Part shown: piece after piece, positions 1 to 10,470 of the stretch
How the letters are laid out: each line of letters opens with the position of its first letter
Numbering within the stretch: the first letter of the stretch is position 1
The notes under the pieces: model-generated
What the model saw: the letters and a program-made list of their open reading frames with translations, nothing else
Told to the model about the DNA's origin: nothing
The model's database searches: none
Position numbers and translations under genes: made by a program
Source: Phoronis australis
Taxonomy: Eukaryota; Phoronida; Phoronidae
Direction of reading: 5' to 3'
DNA length: 40,056 bases
NCBI GenBank assembly: GCA_002633005.1
Contig: NMRA01000428.1
Location: forward strand, 183,940-223,995

Positions 1-545
1 AACGACGACGGAACTTAACACAACCGAGGTAGAACAATGACTGACTCGGCAGCTCTCACAGTCAGACTATATGAAAAGAAATTGGCGCGAAATGCTTGCC
101 TCCTAAAACGTCACTTCCGGAGTAGCGGACGAGTAATTAATAAAATTACGAAAAGCTGTAATTAAGCGGAAAATATGTCTAGGACAACCAACCAACCAAC
201 CTTATTTTAGCTCAAAATGAAAAAGGTTGCCTTCGCCTTTAAGGTCAGACGTCTCAAATTCAAGTCAAACCGAACTTTCACTCCCACACACTCTGTACTT
301 GGAAATGATTCATGATTTCTTATCCCATTGCAAAGGACACTCAAAGCCGCTTGTCTTTGTATTCTATAACAATAGTCGAAAATCTAATCTTTGAGTATCG
401 TTTGAAAATGCAACAATATGCAAATTTGATAATTGATATACCCGCCTCAAAGACAGCGATTCGTCTCCAACAGCCTTATTCGCCAAACTCGGGTCCCGCT
501 AGAATCTTGCCAATTGGTACGTGATAAAACAACATTACATGTACA
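1..545. other. 3' flank of gene 1, homologous to the duplicated flanks of gene 2
   Basis: No gene seen. From about 235 onward the sequence aligns with 28350-28633 and 29330-29607 (shared stretches such as GTCTCAAATTCAAGTCAAAC and CGCTAGxxTCTTGC). So the three flanks derive from one ancestral region downstream of the transporter. Confidence 0.6.
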
Positions 546-558
546 ATACCACGACAAG

Positions 559-564
559 TTTATT
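559..564 (-). terminator. Polyadenylation signal of gene 1
   Basis: TTTATT on the plus strand reads AATAAA on the minus strand, about 45 nt beyond the stop codon. Gene 2 has the same signal at the same relative place (29631-29636), in matching flanking sequence. Confidence 0.6.
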
Positions 565-607
565 AAAATTTAACATGGCAGACGTTTGCTGACATTACCC
601 CATTACG

Positions 608-1791
608 CTACAATACAGTTTCATGCCGTCTTGACTTCACAGTACGCTTGCCCACACCGCACCTTTTAGGTAAATATACTTCTTGTTTGTCAACGCAACC
701 AAATTCCCCATCATCATCAACTTCGAGAAAAGTTTCAAACTCTTTTGAAGAACCTTCTTCTGATATTGTTTCCTCAATCCAGGCCTTCTCTCGAAGTTGA
801 GCAGTATGCTGACTTGCAAGGATCTGAAGTAATATTGCAGACAACATCCCCAAACAGGCCAGCCCAAGACAAACATACATTAACGACATCTGACCAAAAT
901 TGTACAGTAGGTATCCGATCAGATTGTCCGTACCCAAATCTACTAAGCAGAATATAACAGATGCCCAGCCAATCAAAACCACGGTAAGACTGACATAATT
1001 ATTCAACCAGGACATCATGGTAGGCCACATGGACGAGGCGAAAAGTCTGTAAGCGCAAAAATATACCCATAATGCTGTACGGGAAGTGAGACCAAATGAT
1101 AAAAGAGCGAATGATAGGGCCGTTGCAACAGCCTGTGTGAACAGCATGACCTGTACAGGAACAAGCAAACTGCACAAAGAAGTCACGACACGTGACACCA
1201 AGCGCATGAGGTTTGCAGCAGATATCAGATATGCGGCTTCCTCTTTTTCAAATTTTAAATCGCATTCAGTTGCAAAGGAGAATCCCCAAAGAGAAACTGC
1301 AGTTGCGTGACCAAGAAGACAAGAAAAATACACAGTCGTCCCAATCAGTATAAGCAATCCAAACGTGAAATCCCCGGCAGCCCAATTGCTTGGGGAAATG
1401 ATTTCCAGGAAACTGACTTTTGGTTTGTCACGCGTTGTGCCGTTGCTGTGCAATTTATTGTCGGGAATCGGAATTTTACCTCGTTCAAGAAAATCGAAAA
1501 TCAAAAAACAGACTCCACTCAATAACGAGAAACTGGCAAAGATTATGAAGGGTATCTCTATCCTCGGCGGCTGAGTGTCTACAGACCATTCCGTGAAATT
1601 ATCGGTGTTTACTTGTTGCAAAGACAAGTTGACTAAACTTTCATTTGATACCCGTTGTGTCCGGTGTAGGGAAATGAAAGACTTGCTTATCAATGGCGTG
1701 ACAGCTTGGCCTAACGGAAATCCCACCGAGCAGAGATGCAACGGAAACGCCGCTCGTTCTCCCCACATCGAACTGACTGCTTGAGGTGCCA
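608..1791 (-). CDS. Gene 1 exon 4: TM5-TM12 and C-terminal tail
   Basis: Terminal exon encoding residues 151-543, starting after TTTTGTTTTAG (AG at 1793-1792). Begins TG|GCA CCT, finishing a Leu codon from exon 3; a GTG at 1792 overlaps the splice site and is not a real start. Contains TM5 after SSMWGERAAF, a glycosylatable loop (NES, NLS, NFT), TM6, a cytoplasmic loop, and TM7-TM12. The C-tail is about 67 residues with an acidic patch (EVDDDGE) and a basic end (KRTVKSRR). Roughly 85% identical by eye to 29682-30871; gene 2 has two extra residues in the glycosylated loop. No internal stop or frameshift, so the exon is under coding constraint or very recently lost. Confidence 0.9.
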
Positions 1792-4700
1792 CTAAAACAA
1801 AAATATATATCAGTTATGATACATGTAGGTCTACTCGATCGCCGTGCTAGATGTCCTGGTGTTAAAAACAATTATTTTCTTGACAAGCACATTAGTTCTA
1901 TCAAAACAGCGTCACCGCGTTTTATCTTATGTTCATATCGAAATTCTTTAGAATAAATGGCCTGTAATTCCTGTGGTAGCCCTTTTTTGTGACTGACACT
2001 AACCCGCCGGGACCTAAATGACATGTCAGCTAAGAAATCATTTCTAATCTGAAAAAAGAACAAGATGAGATCGACTTTATAGCAGAAAGTGAGCTTGTTT
2101 AAACAAGCGTGGCGTGAACCGAATATAGCAGACAGTGAGCTTGTTTAAACAAGCGTGGCGTAAACCGAATATAGCAGACAGTGAGCTTGTTTAAACAAGC
2201 GTGGCGTGAACCGAATATAGCAGACAGTGAGCTTGTTTAAACAAGCGTGGCGTGAACCGAATACTCGAAAACCAAAGGCAGTTTTTCTAGTTGCTCGTTC
2301 ATATTACGCAAATTACAGCAAAACATGATCTTTTGCTTTAAATCTTCTTGCACTCGGTCACCCTGTTGACAAATGCAATCTGTTTGGATATGTTTGCGCG
2401 TGACAAACACATACCTTCACACGTTTAAAGGGATTTTCCTGTCGTACACTTACGATTGTTGAAAATTGCTGCAGGGGTAACACTGATGAAGCGTAACACA
2501 CCAAGCATCTCGACAGATGGCGCAATAGGAATTATTGCGTAAAAAAGAGCCTCAACAATACAGCCAACAGCAATCACCAAGTTACTCCTGAAATGACTTT
2601 AAGCATTAGAAGCTTCAATGTGTACACAGTGGCGGATCTAGGATACCATAAGGGGGGGCAACATGTTTGTATGTACACAGGCGCCCCGAAAGTTGCGGGG
2701 GCCGGCAGTATAAAGCTTCTGTTCGGAAAATCTGTCGACTAAAAAAAACTAAGAAACACGGGAACGCTATCCCCGCTCCCATTCTCCACTACTGGTCCTA
2801 GTTATGCTTAATTATGCTTCGCGCTGTTGATGGTTCATTTTGCTTGCAGCAGCCAAGAGGGGGGGGGGGGGCAACTTGGACCCCCCTACAACTCTAAATC
2901 CGTTATGGTACATATTTGTGTGTGTGTGTGCGTGAGTGTACGTGTACGTGTTTTTCGTTCCTGTGTGAGTGCGTAATAGTTTAATTCAAAAAATTTCAAT
3001 GCAGGGCAGGTGGTTTAATAAACACCTGCAGCAATGACGTTGGCCAGCCCCCGTGATCTAATCGTTATACTCGAAACTCGTCTCAAAAATTGACAAATTT
3101 ATGGAACGCTCCAGGCGTCACCTCTTTACGAGTAATGTTTGACACCAGTCGATATTCTTCAAACAACCAATTAATGTTAAGGTTGCAATAGTTTGCAAAA
3201 CAAACCAATCAGGTCGTAATGTTTTGACGTGATTGACAACTGCAAAGGCTGTCGACCATGACATGGATGAAAGCTTAAGAAAAAATGCTAGCTAAAATTG
3301 CAATAATTGTACAGCATGAGGTGGCTTTAAAAAGAATTTTGTGCTCCCTACAACTAGTTGGATGACCGTTACGGCGAGGAAAGTAACTGATTTATTCCCT
3401 TTAGTGTTTTACTGCATGCGTTCTATCAAACAGGAGCGCCACCGTAACGCCAAAAAAGTGAACAACAAATATTTAAACTTTACCAGATAACAGCACAGCG
3501 AGGGAAAATTAATTCAAACCAAAAATGGAATGCGTGGCATTATAGCGGAACCTTTCAGTAACTGCAGGGCAGAGTTGGATGCTGCAATTGATGTCACGAT
3601 GTCGGAATTTGTTGACGATTGCAAACTTTCATTTCCGAAAACTTTCAAACACGGCAAGTCGCAGACAGGTTATGATTTTTTCAAATAAAATGGTTGTGGA
3701 TGTAACCTTGTCCCTTATTTTGATCCAGTCGAAGTGGTAGGGTAGCTGACCTTTTGACTGGCCAGATATACATGTAGGCTTAGTTGGCGCGTTAACTGAC
3801 AAACATCTGATCGTACGCCATTACTGACTAAGCCACCGCGTCATGTAGGTGAAACAGAAATGGGGCGTACTTGGCATTCTTAGGAATTATTTTTCGGATC
3901 AACCGTGATGCACCTAGCTGCTGATTTTCGAAATAGCCGTGCCATATTGAATTTCACTAATCCGCCACTGAGTCGACGATCCGAGTAGAGTTCAGTAACA
4001 CTAGGACCTCTATAAAAAGCAAGACTTGACGAGATTACGTGAGATATTGTCTTGCATTTTAAATAAGAACACGGGATTTATGTACATGTACCATGGGCGG
4101 CGCAGCACTGAAAAAAAGTAGGAGGGCTATTGCCCAGTCCCCAGACCTCCCTGTGGTGCACGGTGCAAAGACCATGGGTGGCGCAGCACTAAAAAAAGTG
4201 GGGGCTATGATCCCCCAAGCCCCCATGGTGCGTCGCCCTTGACTTCTCTACCTAGGTTCTCGGTGGAAAACCGTTCAGCGCCAACTATGTAATAATCCCA
4301 ATGAATGTGGATGGGAGGTTTCCACCTTCTTGTATAACAAGCGGTTTAGAAGGAGTTCATAAAACAACCACATAGAAATGAAAAATTACTATTTACACAT
4401 GTTTATGCATGTGTTGGGATAATGGCTTAAAGTACACTGCTGCATTGCACTCAATGAACTTTGGTTACCGAGTTATGACCTATTTGGCTAAAAGGCATAT
4501 TTTACATTTTTTCATGTTTGTAAAATTTCATTTTTGAAAGGAAAGAAATCAGAATTGTCGCAGTGGTGACAAAGTTTGGCACTGGTGGTCATAAAAACGT
4601 ATGTAAGGTTAGTAAGTTAAATGATATTTGCAACTCACAGACAAAAATTAATTTCCAGCAGGACAGAAAATTCCAAGACCACTTTTCAGGCCAATCAAAA

Positions 4701-7700
4701 GTGGCAAGATTTTGCTCAATCTGCCTTCTATATACAACAATACTTGAACTCGAAATTCATTGTGTAGACACTTCTAAGATTAAACTTTGAAAACTGTTTC
4801 ATACATTTGGTGCTAAAAGTGGCCCTCGAATTTGATATTTTTGGAGATTTGACCTTACTCTGACTGACAAGAGCATTGTGGCTAATTTTGAAGTTCAGAG
4901 AGTTTACATAAAATGTATGCTATTATCAACAATGTAATATACAAGAAAAAATTAATTTCCGCTTTGAGACTCCAATTTGCTGAAACATTCAATGTTTTGT
5001 ATAATTCAAGCAATGACAATCCAAGTTTCAACATTACATGCATTTTCTGCCATGGCAAACGTATGCAGGATCCAGACGATGTTCCTTCTTTGTACCGGGA
5101 CTCGAACATGGGACCTTTCGCTAACGGTGCGAAATGTCCACTAATAAGTGTGGTTGGATTTTTTTATTCGACCGGTTGTCATTACGACTCATGGGACTAG
5201 AGCGTCTGCGCGCATAGCAAAAAAGTCCCCTGTTCGAGTCGCCGTTGGGGTAGTACATTCATTATTTGGCCACAGGTGTCGTTTGCGATTCGTGATTAGC
5301 TTACTTGTACGTAGAACATGGGAAAGTGGATCAGAGTCACCACTGAAGTGAGCTTCACATGCGCGATCAGACAAATAGGTCCTAAGATGCAGTATATAGT
5401 CGACTCACCTTTTAGGGAACTTGCCCATCACGAAAGCTAAAACAGGCGAAACCACGAGATAACTCAAGGATGCGATTGACAAGGCAGTGGCCACAGTTGC
5501 ATAGTTGCTATTGGTTCGTTTGATGAGGTCTGGTAAACAGATGCCAACGTTCGTAAATTGACAACCCTGGGAATAAAGATGAACTCGAATGACAAAATGG
5601 GGGTGTTAACTGAGTTCTGGCAGGCCCACGTGTAATTCTATTTTTCAGAGAATCCTACATGCATCCGGCTAAAAGAATTAAAGACGCGTCACTCTTCTTG
5701 ATAGGTTAAGTTTAAAACGTCATTTCTATTTTTGTGCTCTATTGTAAGAGAAGCCTGCATTTTCGTTGAGTGGGCATCAAATGCAAATGTATTGCTAATA
5801 TCGGTTTGTTCACGTTTAGTGGTTTTCGGGAACAAAGGCCAACGAATAAAAATGACGTCTTGCAATGAGTCTTCAATGACTGTAAGGGATAGAATAGACG
5901 ATTGCTTGAATATTTCACGAGAATTCAGCTTTGTGTTGAAATTAATACATACAAGTATTCACATTCCAGAAGCTTTGAGGGTCAGAAAGGTATTTTTAAG
6001 TACTCCATAGACGGCAGGAGTTTTTGTGTACCATCTAAAGAAAACAAAATACATTTTTTTGTTTTATCTAATCTTAAATCCTACCTCATCTAATTTGTAC
6101 AAATCATTTGCATTATATCAATGTTTAGAGAGGTAATATCGCAGAAAACTTCTAGATTTGTGAATATGTAAGGAAAGGGCTCGACATAACTAGCTGCAGG
6201 TCGCATTTGCGACCTTAAATTTTCAAATGCGAGCTGAGATTTTGTCAGCTCGTATAAAGTCGCAAATTGCGACCTGGAATTTCCAACGAATGCGAACTGA
6301 GTTTTTACACTTCTCAGCAGATACCTGGCAAATAAAAAGCAATTCTTGGTAATCCGACCGTTATTTGGCTGCTGCCAAATCCAAGTTCAAAAGAACACTA
6401 ACCGAGAACAGCCCTCCCGAAGACATGTAAGCATGTCGCGTGAACAAGGGATATGCAGAATCGATCTTTGACGCGTTTCATTGGCTAATATTTTCGGCCA
6501 CTTTTGCACATTTCCGGATTCGCCGAAGAAAGCTTCAAGCCACTGCATAACACGTGATAAAACGTCACAAAACAGCGGTGTTTCTACTAATTCTTAAGCG
6601 ATCAACTTTCCAAACTTTGTGGTGGACAAATATGTTCAGTTTACTCGTAAGATGTCCTTATTACATGTACATGTACGAAATATCCAAGACAATATCCCTG
6701 ATATCGCACCGCGGCACTGGTCGGTGGCGTTGTTAGCGCGCAAGCGGTCCCGGCAGACATCGCATAAGACAGCCAAAGTGAAAATGACAACCCTATTAAT
6801 CACCAAACGATTTCCACGTCTTTACTTTCAGTTGCCAAGAAATTCTCAAACCCTATTACTTGTTTCTGGGGCTACGTGTGCGAAATATGAGTTGTCTTTC
6901 ACACGTTGTTGCCAACGTAAAGTGTAGGCCTACTCCAGCGATTCAAGTGCGTGAACTCACGCGTGAGCACCACTTCAAAGCTGCACATCAAAAGAGAACA
7001 GCGACAGTCCTAAATGAAAGAGTAAGTGTATACCGGCTTGGCTCTGTTAAGCACCCGAGTGCCAGTGGTTTAATTGAAAATGAACTCATAGGTTATACAA
7101 GACCCTATGCTTTATGGTATTCCCCGCTACTGATATAACCCAGAACTGTTGCGATGTTTCCCGAGATTGGTGTTCCCTAAGCCCTATATTCTATGCCCGT
7201 AGCCAGCTATCGCAACAAAAACTTGTACTAGATGCAGAATTGTGGATTTCAAACGTTTTATTTTTCTCTTCATACACCCCCCGCAAATTTTCACTGCCTG
7301 GACCACCGCCGCCGTAAAATGTTCAGACTCCAATAGAAACAATCTTGTTCCGGCTGAAGCGGGCAATTACATGTAAAAACAAAATTATTCCGGGTGGCTA
7401 AAAAGGGTACAGTGTAGGTGGTAACGATATCCAGAAAGTCACCTCTACTAGATGTAGTTTGCCTCGCTAAATCGTATTATTATAACATTTCTTACCATTG
7501 CAGTATTTTAATATCTTATTACCGCAAACACTCAGGTTAACGACTATGCTCACGCACAAGCCTACTCTCTACATTTGAATTTTTTCAAAATAAGCACTCA
7601 CTGATCTACTAAGCGTTCCCCCTCAACGTTTGAGAATTTCCAATTAGCCTAACCCCCCACAGTTCAGGCTAGCGCCCATCATAGCGAACTACAAACGACC

Positions 7701-8937
7701 GAACGTGGTTTGAAGTTGACACGCAGCCTACATGTATATGGTGAGTCACTCTCATTTTACACAACAAAAAACGTCTTTTCTCACTATGTAAAAACCAAAT
7801 TCCGGCTTTGTTTTACCTACGAAAGAAAGTTAACACTTTTGACATGCGTGTCGTTTTCTGACTTACCTATTTTTCCCGTACTTGGAAGGTATTGAAGATA
7901 AAACTCGCCATTAACCGATGGAAACCCGCACGGAGGGAGTCGGGAATTATTTCGAGGCTATTCATTTCATGGAAAACTTATTGTTGAGTACGTAAACAGC
8001 ACAAGTATCACATTTTTGTTGTGAAACTTACACTGAATTGTTCCCGCGCATCCAAACAGGTCATTCGGTTTATGGCATCGTTTTTTCGACAGATGTTTTT
8101 CAAACGTCGAGTTAAGTTGCAAATTTTGAGCTGCGAACAAAAAGTGGAGGGAATATGCACTCCGAGTTAGTTTGAATCTATAACGACTTTGATGAATGCC
8201 AGTAGCAGGTCAGACCGCAAAATCCCGGATACTTTTCAACGGGCATTTTCTCCCTTTTCACATCGGAAACTTAGCTACTCGAATGCACGTGTCAGTTAGA
8301 GTGCCCTGATTCAACTTTCACGTCGGCAACTTGCCTTGCGCTCTAGAGCCTTTCAATGGCGATCGTGAAGAACAGTAACGCCGTACCTGCATGATCGAAG
8401 TCAATTTTGCGATCTGAAATTTGTAAGTATTTAACGCTGCAGGTAAAAGCATAATCTAAACATTTTCTCGATGATCTAAAAAATCAGTTTTGGCGCGTAA
8501 GATGGCGAGAAATTTTTGCGACCTGGCATTTATGAATGGGAGCTGGATTTTGAAAATGCGACCTGGAATTTTGGCTTGGTCGCAAACTGCGACCTGGCAA
8601 TTTTTATAGCGTCGAGCCCTGAAGGACAAATTGTTCTCTCCATAAAAAACTTGTTCAATTAATTGCAAATCGTGTTAGGTTATGCCCTCATTTGACCCAA
8701 AGTCACACAGACTAATAACTGATTGCGCTAGTCTAGGGTCTTCTTTTTGCATAAGTGCAGTAGAAATGCGAACAAACTTACCCCCACAAAGAGGACTAAA
8801 GTGAATACCAACGATTTACAGATGAAGTAATTTCGTGTTTCCACTGGAAGATCTGGTTGCAGTATATCCTCAATGGGTTCTCCTTCGCCAGTCTTCGGTT
8901 GTTTTCTTCCTTTCGTGATATTTTGTAAACTGCACAT
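608..8937 (-). CDS. MFSD4/NaGLT1-like sugar transporter, gene 1 (complete, 4 exons)
   Basis: Spliced gene, join of minus-strand exons 8782-8937, 5409-5566, 2454-2587 and 608-1791, giving about 543 residues. It is predicted to be a major-facilitator plasma-membrane transporter of the MFSD4 / sodium-dependent glucose transporter 1 family. The call rests on the TM1-TM2 region, the segment SSMWGERAAFPLHL that matches the family's 'IWGDK..PHMQALHF' region as I recall it, and the TM7 segment SLWGFSFATECDLKFEKEEA. About 12 hydrophobic segments are seen near residues 37-60, 75-100, 107-127, 132-155, 165-190, 227-250, 291-309, 334-354, 356-382, 388-409, 415-434 and 452-476. Three N-glycosylation sequons (about 199, 204, 214) fall in the predicted external TM5-TM6 loop, as the topology requires. 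The C-terminal tail is acidic. Every splice site is GT-AG with matching phase. Substrate is inferred from family only; expression is not shown. Confidence 0.85.
2079..2262. repeat. 46-bp tandem repeat, 4 copies, in intron 3 of gene 1
   Basis: Four head-to-tail 46-bp units (ATAGCAGACAGTGAGC...GTGAACCGAAT), nearly identical to one another. Each holds a perfect 16-bp palindrome GCTTGTTTAAACAAGC. The equivalent place in gene 2's intron (about 33175-33235) has one diverged copy, so the array expanded in gene 1 after the duplication. Confidence 0.95.
2454..2587 (-). CDS. Gene 1 exon 3: TM3-TM4
   Basis: A 134-nt exon with acceptor TCATTTCAG (AG at 2589-2588) and donor GTAAGT (starting at 2453). The first base completes an Arg codon from exon 2 (AG+G), then come 44 residues beginning SNLVIAVGCIVEALFYAIIP, and a final C that combines with TG of exon 4 to make Leu. 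The paralogous exon at 38254-38387 has the same length, phases and splice sites and is about 77% identical in protein. That conservation of frame is the best evidence that it is coding. Gene 1 has a Glu in TM3 (VEALF) where gene 2 has Gly (FGALF). Confidence 0.85.
2627..2907. mobile_element. MITE-like element with GTACA target duplication
   Basis: About 281 bp in intron 2 of gene 1. Left end CAGTGGCGGATCTAGG and right end (reverse complement) CATAACGGATTTAGAG form imperfect terminal inverted repeats. GTACA directly flanks both ends (2622-2626 and 2908-2912), a candidate 5-bp target-site duplication. The interior has G-rich runs and no coding frame. A related, left-truncated copy lies at 26337-26596. 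Confidence 0.7.
3989..4080 (+). mobile_element. Truncated copy of the 17.4-kb MITE
   Basis: About 90 bp matching the left part of the element at 17379-17518, sharing TTCAGTAACxCTAGGACCTC, AAAAGCAAGACTT and GAGATTACGTGAGATATTG. The right inverted repeat is missing. Confidence 0.6.
4092..4245. repeat. Two tandem copies related to the 28.6-kb MITE
   Basis: CCATGGGCGGCGCAGCACT and CCATGGGTGGCGCAGCACT start about 81 bp apart, each followed by an A-run, AGT and a C-rich stretch. They resemble the terminal repeat and interior of the element at 28645-28787. The remainder of intron 2 of gene 1 (2908-5079) shows nothing else I can name. Confidence 0.55.
5080..5255. repeat. Pair of divergent tRNA-derived sequences (SINE-like relics)
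   Basis: A B-box-like GTTCGAGTCC is found on the minus strand (around 5095-5110) and GTTCGAGTCGC on the plus strand (around 5231-5245), facing apart. Neither folds into a proper cloverleaf by eye, so these are probably SINE heads rather than tRNA genes. They lie in intron 2 of gene 1, next to exon 2. Confidence 0.4.
5409..5566 (-). CDS. Gene 1 exon 2: TM1 end to TM2
   Basis: A 158-nt exon missed by simple open-frame searches because it has no start codon. The acceptor is TTATTCCCAG (AG at 5568-5567) and the donor is AAAAG|GTGAGT (GT at 5408-5407). It begins GCQFTNVGICLPDLIKRTNS, which continues TM1 and gives the typical MFS first loop, then a TM2 segment around LSIASLSYLVVSPVLAF, and ends MGKFPK plus two bases of a split Arg codon. 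It joins exon 1 in phase 0 and exon 3 in phase 2. The MGKFPKR junction sits where MFS proteins carry the basic TM2-TM3 loop. Confidence 0.82.
6175..8621. mobile_element. Non-autonomous DNA transposon, hAT-like ends, in intron 1 of gene 1
   Basis: The left end AAGGGCTCGACATAACTAGC and the right end, read in reverse complement, CAGGGCTCGACGCTATAAAA form terminal inverted repeats. They continue into subterminal blocks of GCAGGTCGCA / CCAGGTCGCA type that repeat several times at both ends. AAGGA abuts both ends (6170-6174 and 8622-8626). CAGGG-type ends recall hAT elements, but an 8-bp duplication is not evident, so the superfamily is a guess. About 2.4 kb, with no transposase frame seen inside. 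It fills most of the 3215-bp intron. Confidence 0.55.
8782..8937 (-). CDS. Gene 1 exon 1: N-terminus and start of TM1
   Basis: Encodes residues 1-52. The ATG at 8937-8935 opens a hydrophilic cytoplasmic N-terminus, followed by the hydrophobic run YFICKSLVFTLVLFVG. The exon ends after a complete codon (GTG GGG) at a consensus donor, GTAAGT (8781-8776), so it is phase 0. An in-frame TGA at 8979-8977, 14 codons upstream, supports this ATG as the first possible start unless an intron intervenes. The open frame carries on past the donor for a short way to a stop. That read-through tail (ending CKKKTLD) is intronic and not part of the protein. Confidence 0.8.
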
Positions 8938-8972
8938 TTGGAGAATTTGAGTTCCACAAAGATGTGTTCCAT
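8796..8972 (-). promoter_or_regulatory. Upstream ATG frame overlapping the gene 1 start
   Basis: An ATG at 8972-8970 opens a 58-codon frame that overlaps exon 1 out of frame and ends with TAG (8798-8796), inside the exon. If the transcript begins upstream of 8972, this overlapping upstream frame would reduce translation of the transporter. The transcription start is unknown, so this is only a possibility. Confidence 0.3.
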
Positions 8973-9092
8973 GCTGTCATAGAATTACAAACTGAAATAC
9001 TTATAATCAAAAAATAAAAACAACGCGTAACATTGAAATACGCCTACGAAGGCACCGCAAACGGTGCGCTTTAAAGGTGTTTATTGAATCAC

Positions 9093-9660
9093 AAAAATGG
9101 CCACTAAATGGTGCAAAATAAGTGGATTAGATCCGAAAACGGGAACTTGTCCTTCATTCTTTGATTGAAAGCTATTTAACAAATGTCAATATAATCCGCC
9201 AAGGAACTTCAGAGAAACAGAGGAAAACGGAAAAAAATGAAATTGCCAATAGTGGGCAATGGGCGCAAAAGGCTGCCACCAGGAGGCCCCACAGCAGTTG
9301 AAGTCGTTGGAAAATCATCGTTAACGCTCCTCTTCACACTAAATCTTATATGCCAGTTTTTGCAATCATACCTAGAGTGATTTGGTTGATAGGGGGGCAG
9401 ACGCAAAAAACGACTAAAAAACAGTAAAAATGGCCACTAGATGGCAAACAAGACGTCAAATACATAAGAAAACGGGAACGTGTCTTCGTTTCAGTTGACA
9501 GTTATTTACCAAATTTCATAAAAATCCGTAAAGGATATTGAATTAGAGAAAGAAAGAGGAAAACGGAAAAAAATAAATTGCCAATAAGGGGCCCAGTGTT
9601 TGTCGGATTCGTCTGAAAGTCGTTGCTATCTGTTTCCAACTTCATATAAAACACTTGCTA
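9093..9660 (+). repeat. Diverged ~334-bp direct repeat
   Basis: Blocks AAAAATGGCCACTA, AAAACGGGAAC, GAGGAAAACGGAAAAAAAT and ATTGCCAATA recur in the same order at a constant spacing of about 333-335 bp (first unit from 9093, second from 9426). It appears to be an old tandem duplication with no obvious coding frame. Flanking DNA 8973-9092 and 9661-10392 shows nothing recognisable. Confidence 0.7.
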
Positions 9661-10392
9661 AATTTAATAAGATCCTGCAGAGAGTTTGGGGATACAGCCA
9701 TGCGCGTAAATAAAACAAAACAACATCCCCATTCAGTTCAAGTTCGCAAAGCATGGTACGGCTGGCCAAATTGTGCATTTTGAAGATTTCACTGCGCTAC
9801 ATAATTACTGTTGGGGTGATTTAACAAAAAGACGTTGTTCGATTAAAAGGTTACGCTGTCTAGAAATGAGGTTGCAACAAAAAGATCAACTTTTAAGCAT
9901 GCAATCAAACGGCAACAAAACAATGAACAGTTACAGATTTCAGCCATAGTGGTAACCAGTAAAATTCTCCCTAACGTCACAGAAACTTTACAAGCCGACA
10001 CCTCCCCCACAACGAATTTGAAAAACGACACCAGCGTCGCTAATCGAGTACGGAAGGTTTAGAATTAGGACTAATTTCACGGTGCTCTTCAGCCTAAATA
10101 CACGGAATCATGCACAGTGATCGCGGAAATGAAATACCTCAAACAGTCACGCACGGGCACAAATCCTGATTCGGGGGTCACGGAAATACTCTTCATCCCG
10201 TAATGGAAACGAAAGTCAGAACGATGTAGAGTAGAACCTGAAAAAAGACAAATGTGTATGTACTTACAAAATGTCTTCGAGTTCCACGAAGGGGCTGCCA
10301 GTTCTTGTTCACTGGTGGGTGCGGTTTTGCATACTGGTTACAGATCAAATGTTTGATTAATATGTAAGCAGTGTGCCAGCATTTTTTTAATA

Positions 10393-10470
10393 AACAACCA
10401 TTTATGGCTGCCGATAGGGGTATTTCTACTTAACAACCATCTATGGCCGCCGATAGGGGTATTTCTACTA
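10393..10470 (+). repeat. 39-bp tandem duplication
   Basis: Two adjacent 39-bp units beginning AACAACCATTTATGGCTG and AACAACCATCTATGGCCG, both containing CCGATAGGGGTATTTCTACT. DNA from 10471 to 10844 shows nothing further. Confidence 0.85.

Noticed and set aside
2079-2262. CRISPR-like array
   Set aside because: Units are contiguous 46-bp tandem copies without unique spacers, in an intron of an animal gene.
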